Of a stretch of DNA of 64,000 nt, positions 37,727-47,119 are shown one piece after another (the first letter of the stretch is position 1; the number at the start of each line of letters is the position of its first letter). The DNA comes from an uncultured Rothia sp. Its GTDB lineage: Bacteria; Actinomycetota; Actinomycetes; Actinomycetales; Micrococcaceae. Position numbers and translations under genes: made by a program. Location: the NCBI GenBank assembly GCA_946221065.1, contig CAMIIO010000005.1, positions 1 through 64,000 of the forward strand. The letters are read 5' to 3'. The notes beneath the pieces were generated by a model. The model saw nothing but the letters and a program-made list of their open reading frames with translations, searched no databases and was not told where the DNA came from.

Positions 37727-38821
37727 CTAATGTTTAGTTATGCTGTATTCGATTCGTTCGGCAGCTCGACGTCGGTGGCTCTTGGAGCTAAAGACAAAGA
37801 GTTTTTCAAGCAGTGAGCTTGCGGTCCAGATAAAGAATCCTGAGCCCAGCAAATGTAATTCAACGAGCCAGATAGGTAAACCGTTGAAGAATTGTACGTA
37901 CCCCACAATTCCTTGGTACACCAGTAAAGCTAAAACAAAAACCAGGGAAGTCCGGATGGCGCGAGGCCAGTTGTATTTGCGGTAAGCCATGAACAGAAGA
38001 ATGACGACGACGCAGAAGAGCCATACGCTGATGGAGTGGGTGCGAGTTACTACCCAGGGGTCGAAGGGATGCCGATGTGCGGTGGGGTCACCTGCGTGGG
38101 GGCCTGTGCCGGTGACGATGGTTCCCATGAAGACAAGGAAAGCAACCAGTGCTGTTCCTACCCAGGCAAGGCTTCGCATCATGGTTGAGCCCTGAGGGAT
38201 CTGAGAATCCTTAATATCTTCGGCTTCTTGTGTGGTGCCTTCAAAGTAGCGTAATACACGGTTAAGGTAGATAGCTGCCAGGGCAATCATGATGGCAGTG
38301 AGATAAAAGTGTGCAGTAATCATCCAGGGGTTGAGTTTTTGCCACACTGAGACACCTCCTACCACTGCTTGTAAGGGAATACCCCAGAGTAATAGCAGCG
38401 TGAGATTAAAAAGATCTGCGTATGAAGATTCACGAGCGCGCACGCCAATAAAAAGTTTAGGAAGTAGCTCTGAAAATTTATGTACCTGGGGGAGCGCAAT
38501 ACGCACAACGGAGAGGAAAGTCAGAATGGTCACCACGATGAGGGCAAAAGTGAGCATACGATTGCCGAATTCGACGATACCGTGGATTCCTGCCTCGGGG
38601 GTAGTTGTCCATGATCCATCTGTGGTACATCGGGGCCAGGTGTCACATCCTAGGCCTGATCCGGTAAGGCGCACAATGCCGCCGGTAATGATAAGTACGA
38701 TGTTGGCAATTACTACTGCATATCCCATGGACTTCACCCAGGGTGTATAAGTAGTTGGCATGAGTCTTGTTTGCCAGGTAGGGGTGGTTTCACTCCGGTT
38801 GCTGGAGCTAGAGGTAGACAT
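37727..38821 (-). CDS. ctaA: Haem A synthase (COX15/CtaA family)
   Basis: The 364-residue membrane protein oxidises the C8 methyl of haem O to make haem A for aa3-type cytochrome oxidase. About eight hydrophobic segments are seen, with GGIVRLTGSGLGCDTWPRC (family block containing the Cys) near the start and His residues in HGIVEFGNRML and VELHLLG expected to ligate haem. ATG 38821 follows AGG about 6 nt upstream. The ABC-2 pair lies just upstream on the same strand. Confidence 0.95.
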   Translation of the reverse strand: MSTSSSSNRSETTPTWQTRLMPTTYTPWVKSMGYAVVIANIVLIITGGIVRLTGSGLGCDTWPRCTTDGSWTTTPEAGIHGIVEFGNRMLTFALIVVTILTFLSVVRIALPQVHKFSELLPKLFIGVRARESSYADLFNLTLLLLWGIPLQAVVGGVSVWQKLNPWMITAHFYLTAIMIALAAIYLNRVLRYFEGTTQEAEDIKDSQIPQGSTMMRSLAWVGTALVAFLVFMGTIVTGTGPHAGDPTAHRHPFDPWVVTRTHSISVWLFCVVVILLFMAYRKYNWPRAIRTSLVFVLALLVYQGIVGYVQFFNGLPIWLVELHLLGSGFFIWTASSLLEKLFVFSSKSHRRRAAERIEYSITKH

Positions 38822-38842
38822 ATCAACCTAACTATCTTGTGT

Positions 38843-39613
38843 TTATGCTGACCATTTAAAAAGTCGCGATGTGAGAGTTCCACAGATTACTGCCCACAGG
38901 AGCATGACGAGGTGTGGAATAACTAAAAATTGATGGTGTAGAAATTCTGCCCGTAACACATTTCCTAGCGCTCCGGAGGGCAAAATACTTACCAGAAAAT
39001 TTATTGCGTTGGGCATGTGATGAACGGGGATGAGTGTTCCTCCACCTGCCGCCAACAGTACCCAGGCCATGTTGACAATCGCGAGGGTAGCTTCGGCTCG
39101 GACGGTTCCTGCAATGAGTAACCCCAGAGAGGTAAAAGCTGCTGCACCCAGGAGGAGGGTGGGAATGGATAAAAGGACTCCAAAGAGATTTCCATCCCAG
39201 CCAAGGCACCAGCCAATAATGCATACCAGGGCATACTGAATGCAGATTATCCCTAGAACCGCAAGTATTTTCCCGATGACTAGCCCCGAACGTCCTAGCG
39301 GGGTGGTGGAGAGGAACCGAAGAACGCCATAGCGGCGATCAAATCCGGTGGCAATGCCCTGACCGGAGAGTGCGGTAGAGATGACGCATAGAGCAAGTAC
39401 TCCCGGCACCGCAATATCAATACGAGATACTCCAAATTCTGCTGCGTAGGGGTCGAGAAAATGTGTCCAGCTCATAGCAAAAAGAGCCATGATGGGAAAG
39501 GCTATGTTGAGCATGAGCTGTTCACCGTTTTTGAGCATGGCAATGAGCTCATATTTACCTTGTGCCGCGAGGCGTTGGGCGGGTGCTGCGGCTCGATGTG
39601 TAGTTGATGTCAT
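38843..39613 (-). CDS. ABC-2 type transporter permease
   Basis: A 256-residue protein with about six membrane spans and the ABC-2 pattern (GIATGFDRRYGVLRFLSTTPLGRSGLV). It overlaps the ATPase gene by ATGA, so the two form one exporter. Genes of this kind sit beside ctaA in many actinobacteria; a role in respiratory assembly is possible but not shown by sequence. Confidence 0.88.
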   Translation of the reverse strand: MTSTTHRAAAPAQRLAAQGKYELIAMLKNGEQLMLNIAFPIMALFAMSWTHFLDPYAAEFGVSRIDIAVPGVLALCVISTALSGQGIATGFDRRYGVLRFLSTTPLGRSGLVIGKILAVLGIICIQYALVCIIGWCLGWDGNLFGVLLSIPTLLLGAAAFTSLGLLIAGTVRAEATLAIVNMAWVLLAAGGGTLIPVHHMPNAINFLVSILPSGALGNVLRAEFLHHQFLVIPHLVMLLWAVICGTLTSRLFKWSA

Positions 39614-40623
39614 CGAATATCACGTCCAGAAATATCAAGGAATACGTCTTCAAGAGTGCGGGGGGCAAGTTCCATGGTTTGTGGCATGAGGTCAAGCTGG
39701 CCCAGCTCGTGCATGAGGGTTTCTAGCAGGTGAGGAGTAAGCACGCCGGTCAGTAGGTATTTACCTTCGGTGAGGTTTTGTAGCTCTACGTCGCAGGCTT
39801 GGGTGCCCAGAACGTCGCTGAGGGTGAGGTCTGTTCGAGAAACGGTAAATGTTAGTGATTGGCGGTGGTCTTGAGGGTTTTCTAAGAGCTCAGGAACCGT
39901 ACCTTGGCGAACGTTAGTGCCGTGTTCAATGATGTAGATGTAGTCGGCGAGTCGTTGCGCGTCGTCGAGTAGGTGAGTGGTGAGAATAATGGCCTTGCCG
40001 GCTTGTTTTTGTTCGCGAATAATCTTGAAGACAACATTGCGGGATTGGGGATCCAGTCCTGCGGAGGGCTCGTCTAAAAAGAGAACATCTGGGTTAGCTA
40101 GTAATGCTGCGGCAAGGGAAACCCGTTGTTTTTGGCCGCCAGAGAGTCGGCGGATAGTGGTGCCGTTAAAACTATCAATGGCAAGTCGTTCTACAATCGG
40201 CTCTAAAGGTAGCGGGTTAGCGTAGAGATGTGAGATGTGCTTGAGTAGCGAGATAGGGTGCATAGATTGGGGGAGTCCACCGTCTTGCAACATAATGCCT
40301 ACGCGTGCGCGTAGCTCGGGGCTTGCTTTCCAAGGATCTTCGCCCAGCAGCCTAACGGTGCCGCTAGTTGCGGGTAATAGGCCTTGTGCGCAGGAAAGAG
40401 TGGTGGTTTTGCCGGCGCCGTTGGAGCCTAATAGCACGGTTACTTGGCCGGATTGAGCTTCTAAGGTGACGCCGTCGACAGCTCGCACCAACCCCCGATC
40501 GGTGAGTCGTTCGGGGTGCTTTTTGTAAAAATCTCGTGAGGGCTTGAACTCTTTAACGAGTCCTTGTATTGAGAGGGCTACGGGAGGTTCTGTTGCACGA
40601 TGATTTTCAGGGAAGTCAAACAC
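39610..40623 (-). CDS. ABC-2 type transporter ATP-binding protein
   Basis: The 337-residue ATPase has Walker A LGSNGAGKTTT (about 70), signature LSGGQKQRVSLAAALL (about 165), Walker B VLFLDEPSAGLD, and a C-terminal extension of about 90 residues typical of drug-type ABC-2 exporters. Start GTG 40623 has no clear ribosome site; TAGAAT lies 6 nt upstream, as in leaderless genes. Substrate unknown. Confidence 0.9.
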   Translation of the reverse strand: MFDFPENHRATEPPVALSIQGLVKEFKPSRDFYKKHPERLTDRGLVRAVDGVTLEAQSGQVTVLLGSNGAGKTTTLSCAQGLLPATSGTVRLLGEDPWKASPELRARVGIMLQDGGLPQSMHPISLLKHISHLYANPLPLEPIVERLAIDSFNGTTIRRLSGGQKQRVSLAAALLANPDVLFLDEPSAGLDPQSRNVVFKIIREQKQAGKAIILTTHLLDDAQRLADYIYIIEHGTNVRQGTVPELLENPQDHRQSLTFTVSRTDLTLSDVLGTQACDVELQNLTEGKYLLTGVLTPHLLETLMHELGQLDLMPQTMELAPRTLEDVFLDISGRDIR

Positions 40624-40787
40624 TTTTCCATTCTAGACTTGTTTATGTGAGGCGGTGGTGTCCGCAGTGAATATGAGAAAATTTTGGGCAAATTGAAAGA
40701 ATATGAGGTAAGGAAAAGGCTTTGCTGTGAGCTAAGAAAGGGTTACCTTACTAGCTTTTGCGTGAGTAATTAGGTCATACTTTATTT

Positions 40788-41540
40788 GTGTATTCCGTGA
40801 AGCAAGCGAAAACTCGAAGTGTTCAAAAGCGCCGCAACTCAGAAACTGAAGAAAGAACCAGTCATCGAGTTCTTTCAGGTGTTCTGAAGCACGGTCCTGT
40901 CTCTGCTGCGAGCTTAGGAGAAGAACTTAATCTCACGCCCGCTGCCGTGCGCCGTCACCTAGACACGCTTGAAAAAGACGGGATTATCATGGTGGCACCC
41001 CATAAGCAGTATGGAGCGGGAGCCGGACGGCCAGCTAGGCGCTATGTGATTGCTCCTCAAGGACACTCCCGCATTGGCAACGACTATTTAGATATTGCCA
41101 AAGAAGCTTTGCATCTGCTTGAACAGCAGGTTGGTTCGGAAGCGTTGCATCGTTTTGCTACAGGCCGATTCGACGAAATGAAAGCCAAATACCGGCCCAT
41201 CATAGAGGCCGCTGGGGAAAACATTTTAGATCGCGCACGAGCTCTTGCGCAGGCTCTCACGCAAGACGGGTTTGTTGCTTCGGCTGCGGTCATGGATCCT
41301 CATCCTACTTCTGGTGCAATGCATCCTCTGCTGGCAAGTATTCAGCTCTGCCAGGGGCACTGCCCAGTGCGCGATCTTGCAGAAGAATTCCCCGTGTTCT
41401 GCGATGTGGAAACTCAGCTTTTTGCCGAGCTTCTAGGGGTAGACGTACGCCGGCTCTCCACCATGGCAGATGGTGCTCATGTGTGTACCACGCATATTCC
41501 TCTGGAGCGTCTTGCTGTAGACGAACAACGCGTTCTGTAG
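40788..41540 (+). CDS. sufR: Fe-S cluster regulator SufR
   Basis: A 250-residue regulator with an N-terminal winged helix (SAASLGEELNLTPAAVRRHLDTLEKDG, about 40-65) and C-terminal Cys residues (LCQGHC, VFCDV, HVCTTH) suited to binding an Fe-S cluster, as in SufR repressors of suf operons. It heads sufBDCT on the same strand, so autoregulation of the operon is likely. The GTG at 40788 has no ribosome site but a CATACT box 6 nt upstream, consistent with a leaderless transcript; GTG 40797 is an alternative. Confidence 0.92.
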   Translation: MYSVKQAKTRSVQKRRNSETEERTSHRVLSGVLKHGPVSAASLGEELNLTPAAVRRHLDTLEKDGIIMVAPHKQYGAGAGRPARRYVIAPQGHSRIGNDYLDIAKEALHLLEQQVGSEALHRFATGRFDEMKAKYRPIIEAAGENILDRARALAQALTQDGFVASAAVMDPHPTSGAMHPLLASIQLCQGHCPVRDLAEEFPVFCDVETQLFAELLGVDVRRLSTMADGAHVCTTHIPLERLAVDEQRVL

Positions 41541-41600
41541 CACAATTTCATAACTTAGCGGTATACCACCGCAAGACAGTCCCATTAAAGAAAGGCCATA

Positions 41601-43058
41601 ATGACTGAACAGGTTGAGCATAACGCCAACAACACCGTCATTTCAGAGATTCTGGAGGCTAACCCCGAACTCGAAGGTATTGGCACCTATGAGTACGGTT
41701 GGTATGACTCCGACGAAGCTGGTCAGGCCGCAAAACGCGGCTTAGATGAAGATGTTGTTCGCGATATTTCCGCAAAGAAGAATGAACCCGAGTGGATGCT
41801 AAACATGCGTTTGAAGGCGCTAAAGTTCTTTGAGCGCAAACCCATGCCCGCCTGGGGTGCAGATCTTTCAGAGATTGACTTCGATAACATTAAGTATTTT
41901 GTGCGTTCCACCGAACGCCAGGCAGAAACTTGGGAGGATCTTCCCGAGGATATCCGCAATACCTATGAGAAATTGGGTATTCCGGAAGCCGAGCGTGAGC
42001 GCCTGGTAGCAGGTGTGGCTGCTCAGTATGAATCTGAGGTGGTATATCACCAGATTCGTGAAGACCTCGAAGAGCAGGGCGTGATCTTTGTCGATACCGA
42101 TACCGCACTTCGTGAGCACGAAGAAATCTTCCGCGAGTACTTCGGAACCGTTATTCCTACCGGAGATAACAAATTTGCTGCCCTTAACACCGCAGTCTGG
42201 TCCGGTGGCTCTTTTATTTACGTGCCGCCCGGCGTTCACGTCGATATCCCCTTGCAGGCCTATTTCCGCATCAACACGGAGAACATGGGTCAGTTTGAGC
42301 GTACCCTTATTATTGCTGATGAAGGCTCATACGTTCACTACATCGAGGGTTGCACGGCTCCGATTTACAAGTCCGATTCCTTGCACTCCGCCGTCGTCGA
42401 GATTGTGGTTAAGAAGAACGCACGCGTTCGCTACACCACCATTCAGAACTGGTCGAACAACGTGTACAACCTGGTCACCAAGCGCACTCTCTGCGAAGAG
42501 GGCGCCACTATGGAATGGGTGGACGGCAATATCGGCTCGAAGGTCACTCAGAAGTACCCTGCCGTCTATATGGTGGGTGAGCATGCCAAGGGTGAGACGC
42601 TTTCTATCGCTTTTGCGGGAGAGGGACAGCACCAAGACACCGGTTCTAAGATGGTACATATTGCCCCTAACACCTCTTCGTCTATTGTCTCTAAGTCAAT
42701 CGCTCGTAACGGTGGCCGTTCGGCATACCGCGGTCTGGTGCAGGTTCGCGAAGGCGCACATCACTCCAAATCCAACGTGGTATGCGACGCCCTGCTAGTG
42801 GATACAATCTCTCGTTCGGATACTTACCCGTATGTGGATGTTCGTGAGGACGACGTCACGATGGGACACGAGGCAACCGTTTCGCGCGTTTCCGAGGAAC
42901 AGTTGTTCTACCTTATGCAGCGCGGCTTGAGCGAAGAAGAAGCGATGGCGATGATTGTTCGTGGCTTTGTTGAGCCGATTGCTCGTGAACTTCCCATGGA
43001 ATACGCGCTTGAGCTGAACCGCCTGATTGAACTTCAGATGGAAGGATCTGTGGGCTAA
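41601..43058 (+). CDS. sufB: Fe-S cluster scaffold protein SufB
   Basis: SufB (485 residues) is the scaffold of the SufBCD complex on which Fe-S clusters are built. The C-terminal beta-helix core with YVHYIEGCTAPIYKSDSLHSAVVEI and the region SNVVCDALL is well conserved. ATG 41601 has AAAGAAAGG ahead. It ends 3 nt before sufD. Confidence 0.98.
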   Translation: MTEQVEHNANNTVISEILEANPELEGIGTYEYGWYDSDEAGQAAKRGLDEDVVRDISAKKNEPEWMLNMRLKALKFFERKPMPAWGADLSEIDFDNIKYFVRSTERQAETWEDLPEDIRNTYEKLGIPEAERERLVAGVAAQYESEVVYHQIREDLEEQGVIFVDTDTALREHEEIFREYFGTVIPTGDNKFAALNTAVWSGGSFIYVPPGVHVDIPLQAYFRINTENMGQFERTLIIADEGSYVHYIEGCTAPIYKSDSLHSAVVEIVVKKNARVRYTTIQNWSNNVYNLVTKRTLCEEGATMEWVDGNIGSKVTQKYPAVYMVGEHAKGETLSIAFAGEGQHQDTGSKMVHIAPNTSSSIVSKSIARNGGRSAYRGLVQVREGAHHSKSNVVCDALLVDTISRSDTYPYVDVREDDVTMGHEATVSRVSEEQLFYLMQRGLSEEEAMAMIVRGFVEPIARELPMEYALELNRLIELQMEGSVG

Positions 43059-43061
43059 AAG

Positions 43062-44312
43062 ATGTCTAATACTGAAAAGATTTCGCATAACGCACCGGCT
43101 ATCCCCGGAATGACGGACGAGGGTGAGAAGCTCGCTACCGAGCACGTTCACGACGACACTCTTGTCTCCGAACAAAAACTGGCTGCTAAAAAAACGGTAG
43201 TTGACTCATCCCGCGCCGGTCGGCCTACCTCCTATAACGTAGAAGACTTTGCCGAGCTGACTGGGCGTGAAGAAGATTGGCGTTTCACTCCGCTAAAGCG
43301 CTTGAAGGGCCTTCATACCGAGAAGCTCACCGGTTCGGAGCCGAATGTTTCTATTTCTGCTCCCGAAGCTGTGCAGGTTGAAACTGTTGGGCGCGATGAC
43401 GCACGGATTGGTGCCGCAGGTACTCCCGAGGACCGCGTGGCGGCTAACGCCTGGTCTAACTTCACCGAAGCAACAGTTATTACTATTCCTCAGGAGACGG
43501 AACTTACCGAACGTATTGAGGTAAACATCGAGGGTAACTCGGTTGACCCGACTGCTCAGCATATTCTGATTGAAACTAAGCCGTTTTCTCAAGCCGTAGT
43601 GGTTCTTCGCCACACGGGATCTGCAGTTCTGTCTCAGAATGTTGAATTTGTGGTGGGGGATTCTTCAACTCTCAACGTGGTGACCGTGCAGCAATGGAAC
43701 GACGACGCCGTCCACGCTTCTGCGCAGTATGCCCGGCTGGGTAGGGACGCTAAATTCAAGCACATCAATATCTCTCTTGGCGGAGATTTGGTGCGTGTTA
43801 CACCGTCCACTAAGTTCTCGGCACCCGGTGCGGAAACCGAGATGTACGGACTGTATTTTGTGGACGCCGGACAGCACCTAGAGTCACGTCTATTTGTGGA
43901 TCACTCGGTTCCTAATTGCCGTTCTCGGGTGACCTATAAAGGTGCCTTACAGGGACGCAATGCTCACTCAGTATGGGTGGGCGATGTTCTGATTGGTAAG
44001 GAAGCCGAAGGTACAGATACCTATGAGCTCAATCGTAACCTCTTGCTGGAAGACGGTCCTCGCGCAGATTCTGTGCCTAACCTGGAGATCGAGACAGGAC
44101 TGATTGCAGGAGCCGGACACGCCTCAACTACCGGACAGCTAGATGCTGAACACCTCTGGTATTTGCAGGCTCGCGGTATTCCGGAGGACGAAGCTCGTCG
44201 TCTAGTGGTTCGTGGCTTCCTGTTTGAGATTATTCAGCAGGTTCGTATTCCCGAGCTCGAAGAGCAGCTCATCGACGCTCTCGAAGCAGAACTGGCAATT
44301 AGCAATAACTAG
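43062..44312 (+). CDS. sufD: Fe-S cluster assembly protein SufD
   Basis: A 416-residue partner of SufB with the same beta-helix core; YKGALQGRNAHSVWVGDVLI and GHASTTGQLDAEHLWYLQARGI are typical. The conserved His in GHAS is present. ATG 43062 lies just after the sufB stop with GGAAGGATC upstream within sufB. Confidence 0.96.
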   Translation: MSNTEKISHNAPAIPGMTDEGEKLATEHVHDDTLVSEQKLAAKKTVVDSSRAGRPTSYNVEDFAELTGREEDWRFTPLKRLKGLHTEKLTGSEPNVSISAPEAVQVETVGRDDARIGAAGTPEDRVAANAWSNFTEATVITIPQETELTERIEVNIEGNSVDPTAQHILIETKPFSQAVVVLRHTGSAVLSQNVEFVVGDSSTLNVVTVQQWNDDAVHASAQYARLGRDAKFKHINISLGGDLVRVTPSTKFSAPGAETEMYGLYFVDAGQHLESRLFVDHSVPNCRSRVTYKGALQGRNAHSVWVGDVLIGKEAEGTDTYELNRNLLLEDGPRADSVPNLEIETGLIAGAGHASTTGQLDAEHLWYLQARGIPEDEARRLVVRGFLFEIIQQVRIPELEEQLIDALEAELAISNN

Positions 44313-44346
44313 CGCAGGCGCGCTCCCCAAACTTTTTAGGAGAAAC

Positions 44347-45102
44347 ATGTCAACTCTCGAAATCAAGGATCTTCACGTCTCCGTTATTTTGGATGACGAG
44401 AACTCTAAGGAAATCCTTAAAGGTGTAAATCTCACTATTAATTCCGGTGAGATTCACGCAATTATGGGTCCTAACGGTTCCGGTAAATCTACTCTGGCGG
44501 CAACTATCGCCGGCCACCCCAAGTACCGTGTTGATTCGGGTGAAATTCTGCTCGATGGCGAAGACGTGACCGAGATGTCCGTTGACGAACGTGCTCGTGC
44601 AGGTTTGTTCTTGGCAATGCAGTACCCGGTGGAAATCCCCGGTGTTACTATGTCTAACTTCCTCCGCTCTGCCAAAACCGCGGTGGATGGCGAAGCTCCT
44701 TCGCTGCGTACCTGGACTAAGGATGTCAAGGAAGCCATGGCTCAGCTGCAGATTGACCCGGACTTCATTGCCCGTAACGTGAATGAGGGGTTCTCCGGTG
44801 GTGAGAAGAAGCGTCACGAAATTTTGCAGCTTGAACTGCTAAAGCCTAAGTTCGGCATTCTTGATGAGACAGACTCAGGTTTGGACGTTGACGCGCTCAA
44901 GATTGTTTCCGAAGGCGTTAACCGCGCTCATGAAAACAACGATATGGGCGTTATGCTGATTACTCACTACACCCGTATTTTGCGCTATATTAAGCCCGAG
45001 TTTGTTCACGTTTTTGTGAACGGTCGTATGGTGGATCAGGGCGGCCCCGAACTGGCAGATCGTCTGGAAGAAGAAGGTTACGTAGCCTACGTGGGCAAGT
45101 AA
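44347..45102 (+). CDS. sufC: Fe-S cluster assembly ATPase SufC
   Basis: The 251-residue ABC ATPase drives SufBCD. Walker A GPNGSGKSTLAATIAGHPKY (about 38), signature FSGGEKKRHEILQL and Walker B-like FGILDETDSGLDVDALK are present. ATG 44347 follows TTAGGAG; an in-frame start inside sufD is less likely. Confidence 0.98.
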   Translation: MSTLEIKDLHVSVILDDENSKEILKGVNLTINSGEIHAIMGPNGSGKSTLAATIAGHPKYRVDSGEILLDGEDVTEMSVDERARAGLFLAMQYPVEIPGVTMSNFLRSAKTAVDGEAPSLRTWTKDVKEAMAQLQIDPDFIARNVNEGFSGGEKKRHEILQLELLKPKFGILDETDSGLDVDALKIVSEGVNRAHENNDMGVMLITHYTRILRYIKPEFVHVFVNGRMVDQGGPELADRLEEEGYVAYVGK

Positions 45103-45127
45103 TTCTTTCTCATTGGAGGAGAATAAT

Positions 45128-45460
45128 ATGACTGAAGCATCTGAAGCTTCGCATCCTTCTCAGGAAGAGATTGAAGAGGTTCTGAAAAACGTTATTGACC
45201 CCGAGCTGGGTGTGAATATCGTGGATCTCGGATTGCTCTATGGCATGCGCTGGAATGAGGAAGGCGCATTGATTCTAGACATGACGCTGACTACTGCAGC
45301 GTGTCCGTTGCAGGACGTTATCGAAGAGCAGGTTAAGCAAAATCTTGAGCTTATGCTTGATGAGTGGCATGTGAACTGGGTCTGGATGCCACCGTGGGGT
45401 CCGGAGCGGATTACAGAAGATGGCCGCGATATGATGCGCGCGCTGGGCTTTAATATCTAA
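45128..45460 (+). CDS. sufT: MIP18/DUF59 metal-sulfur assembly factor (SufT-like)
   Basis: A 110-residue MIP18-family protein with VIDPELGVNIVDLGLLYG and the reactive Cys in LTTAACPLQDVIEEQV, needed for Fe-S maturation when demand is high. ATG 45128 has GGAGGAG 6 nt before it. It ends the suf operon; no cysteine desulfurase (sufS) or sufU lies between sufC and this gene. Confidence 0.93.
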   Translation: MTEASEASHPSQEEIEEVLKNVIDPELGVNIVDLGLLYGMRWNEEGALILDMTLTTAACPLQDVIEEQVKQNLELMLDEWHVNWVWMPPWGPERITEDGRDMMRALGFNI

Positions 45461-45480
45461 AAGAGTCCTATAAATAGGCG

Positions 45481-45516
45481 AAGGCTCCCGATGGTTTTTC
45501 ATCGGGAGCCTTTTTC
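45481..45516 (+). terminator. Terminator of the suf operon
   Basis: AAGGCTCCCGAT pairs perfectly with ATCGGGAGCCTT across an 8-nt loop, followed by a T-run. It lies between convergent sufT and the metallopeptidase gene. Confidence 0.93.
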
Positions 45517-45537
45517 TGTGGTGTATAAAATGAGGTT

Positions 45538-46461
45538 TTATGGCTGGTCGAGATTTCGAGATTCAAAAGTGTTGCACTTGTTGATGTCACCGCTTTGGTA
45601 GCCTGCCATGAACCATGCAGTACGCTGGTCGCTCGTACCGTGGGTGTAGGTCGAGGAGTCGGTTCGTCCCTGCGAGGTCATCTGAATATGGTCATCACCA
45701 ATCACCTGGGTTGCATTCACAATGCGATCGACCTCATCCTGGGTAAAGGGTTTAACCTGCACGATGGTGTCAGTATTTTCAGATGCGTGCTTTGCCCAGA
45801 GGCCGGCGTAGCAGTCTGCTTGCAGTTCAACGCGAACGGCGCCTGAATCTTTACCCTGGGGATCTTTTTGAGAATACTTCAGATCTCCCAATTGTTCTTG
45901 AATATGATGGCCAAATTCGTGTGCTAACACGTATTGTTCCGCACTTTGTCCGCCTTCAGCACCGAGCTGGGTTTGGAGGTCGTTGAAAAAGGTTGTGTCA
46001 ACGTAGGCCTTATTATCGGCAGGGCAATAGAAGGGACCAACTGCACTGGTAGCATGACCGCAGGCAGTATCCGTTGACTGGGAGAAAAGCCGGAGTATAG
46101 GGGGCTGATAAGCAATATTGCGTTGCTCGGGAAGGTAAGCACTCCAGAACTCGTCGAGGGAGTTCTTGGTTCCCACCATATTGCAGTCTGCATTGCTGTT
46201 GGCGTCTGCGCCTGTTTTACAGTCTGCTTGAAGTTGTTCCTGACCGCCGTCTGCTTCTTGGACATTTTCAAAAGAATAGTCGGAGCCACCGGTTACTTGG
46301 TTAAGAACATTGATACCGTCTTGGCCAAAGAGAGCCCCTACAACTAGCATGAGGACGACGCCGCCAATGCCGCCACCTACGGCTAAGCCTCGACCGCCGC
46401 CTCCGCCACTTGTACGTTCTACTCCACTGGTATCGAGCCGTGAATCGTCTGTAAATGCCAT
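45538..46461 (-). CDS. Neutral zinc metallopeptidase (YpfJ family)
   Basis: The 307-residue protein has one membrane span near residue 27-47 (GGGIGGVVLMLVVGALF) and a YpfJ-type domain with the zinc motif LAHEFGHHIQEQ (HExxH, about 184). The peptidase domain should face outwards. Substrates are unknown. ATG 46461 has no ribosome site and TATGCT 6 nt before it, suggesting a leaderless message. Confidence 0.92.
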   Translation of the reverse strand: MAFTDDSRLDTSGVERTSGGGGGRGLAVGGGIGGVVLMLVVGALFGQDGINVLNQVTGGSDYSFENVQEADGGQEQLQADCKTGADANSNADCNMVGTKNSLDEFWSAYLPEQRNIAYQPPILRLFSQSTDTACGHATSAVGPFYCPADNKAYVDTTFFNDLQTQLGAEGGQSAEQYVLAHEFGHHIQEQLGDLKYSQKDPQGKDSGAVRVELQADCYAGLWAKHASENTDTIVQVKPFTQDEVDRIVNATQVIGDDHIQMTSQGRTDSSTYTHGTSDQRTAWFMAGYQSGDINKCNTFESRNLDQP

Positions 46462-46506
46462 GGGATAAGCATACTCTGAGAGGACGCTAAAAAGTGGTTA
46501 GTAGGC

Positions 46507-47115
46507 TTATGAATCTAACCCTCGCGCTACCAGTGCCTCCCCGGTTTCATGCGCGTAGGCAACAGTTGCAATAACTAAAGGAATAAAGCGCCTAGTGGGA
46601 CCAACTTTAATGCCGCGTGCTTGTACTGCGGTGTGGATGTCTGTCCATTGGTCAAAGATTACCGGGATTGAACGAATCATAAGAGCGATAGCTAGGCCTA
46701 CCAGTTGCGGAGAGAGCCCTATGTGTCTGAGCGGAGTACATGCTCTAACAAAGCCATCGATGATGGTGGTCATGGGAGTGGAAAAGAGCAATACTTTAGA
46801 AGCAAAGATGAGGGTGAGGAGCGTCAGAATAATATCTGCTCCCATCGCTAATTTGTTGGACGATAGATAGTAGATACTCATGGCAAGAATGAGCCATTTT
46901 ATGCCCCATAGCGATGCCGCCCAGTCTTTTGCTGTGATTCCTGCCAGAGAACCCACGGTGACGACGGCGATAAAGGTGCCGAGTGGGATAAGAAAGCTAT
47001 GAGTTGTGGTGGTAGCCACCGCGCAACAGGCAATGAATACCCATTTGACCCATAGGCTAGTTCTGTGAACTACTGAGTTTCCGGGATAGTAAGCATTGAA
47101 AAGCTGATGTTGCAC
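46507..47115 (-). CDS. bioN: ECF transporter transmembrane protein (BioN/EcfT)
   Basis: A 202-residue T-component with about five hydrophobic segments and the coupling motif-type stretch VQARGIKVGPTRRF that contacts the ATPases. GTG 47115 has GCGGAG 9 nt upstream within the end of bioM. It completes the bioY-bioM-bioN biotin uptake operon. Confidence 0.9.
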   Translation of the reverse strand: MQHQLFNAYYPGNSVVHRTSLWVKWVFIACCAVATTTTHSFLIPLGTFIAVVTVGSLAGITAKDWAASLWGIKWLILAMSIYYLSSNKLAMGADIILTLLTLIFASKVLLFSTPMTTIIDGFVRACTPLRHIGLSPQLVGLAIALMIRSIPVIFDQWTDIHTAVQARGIKVGPTRRFIPLVIATVAYAHETGEALVARGLDS

Positions 47116-47119
47116 GATG

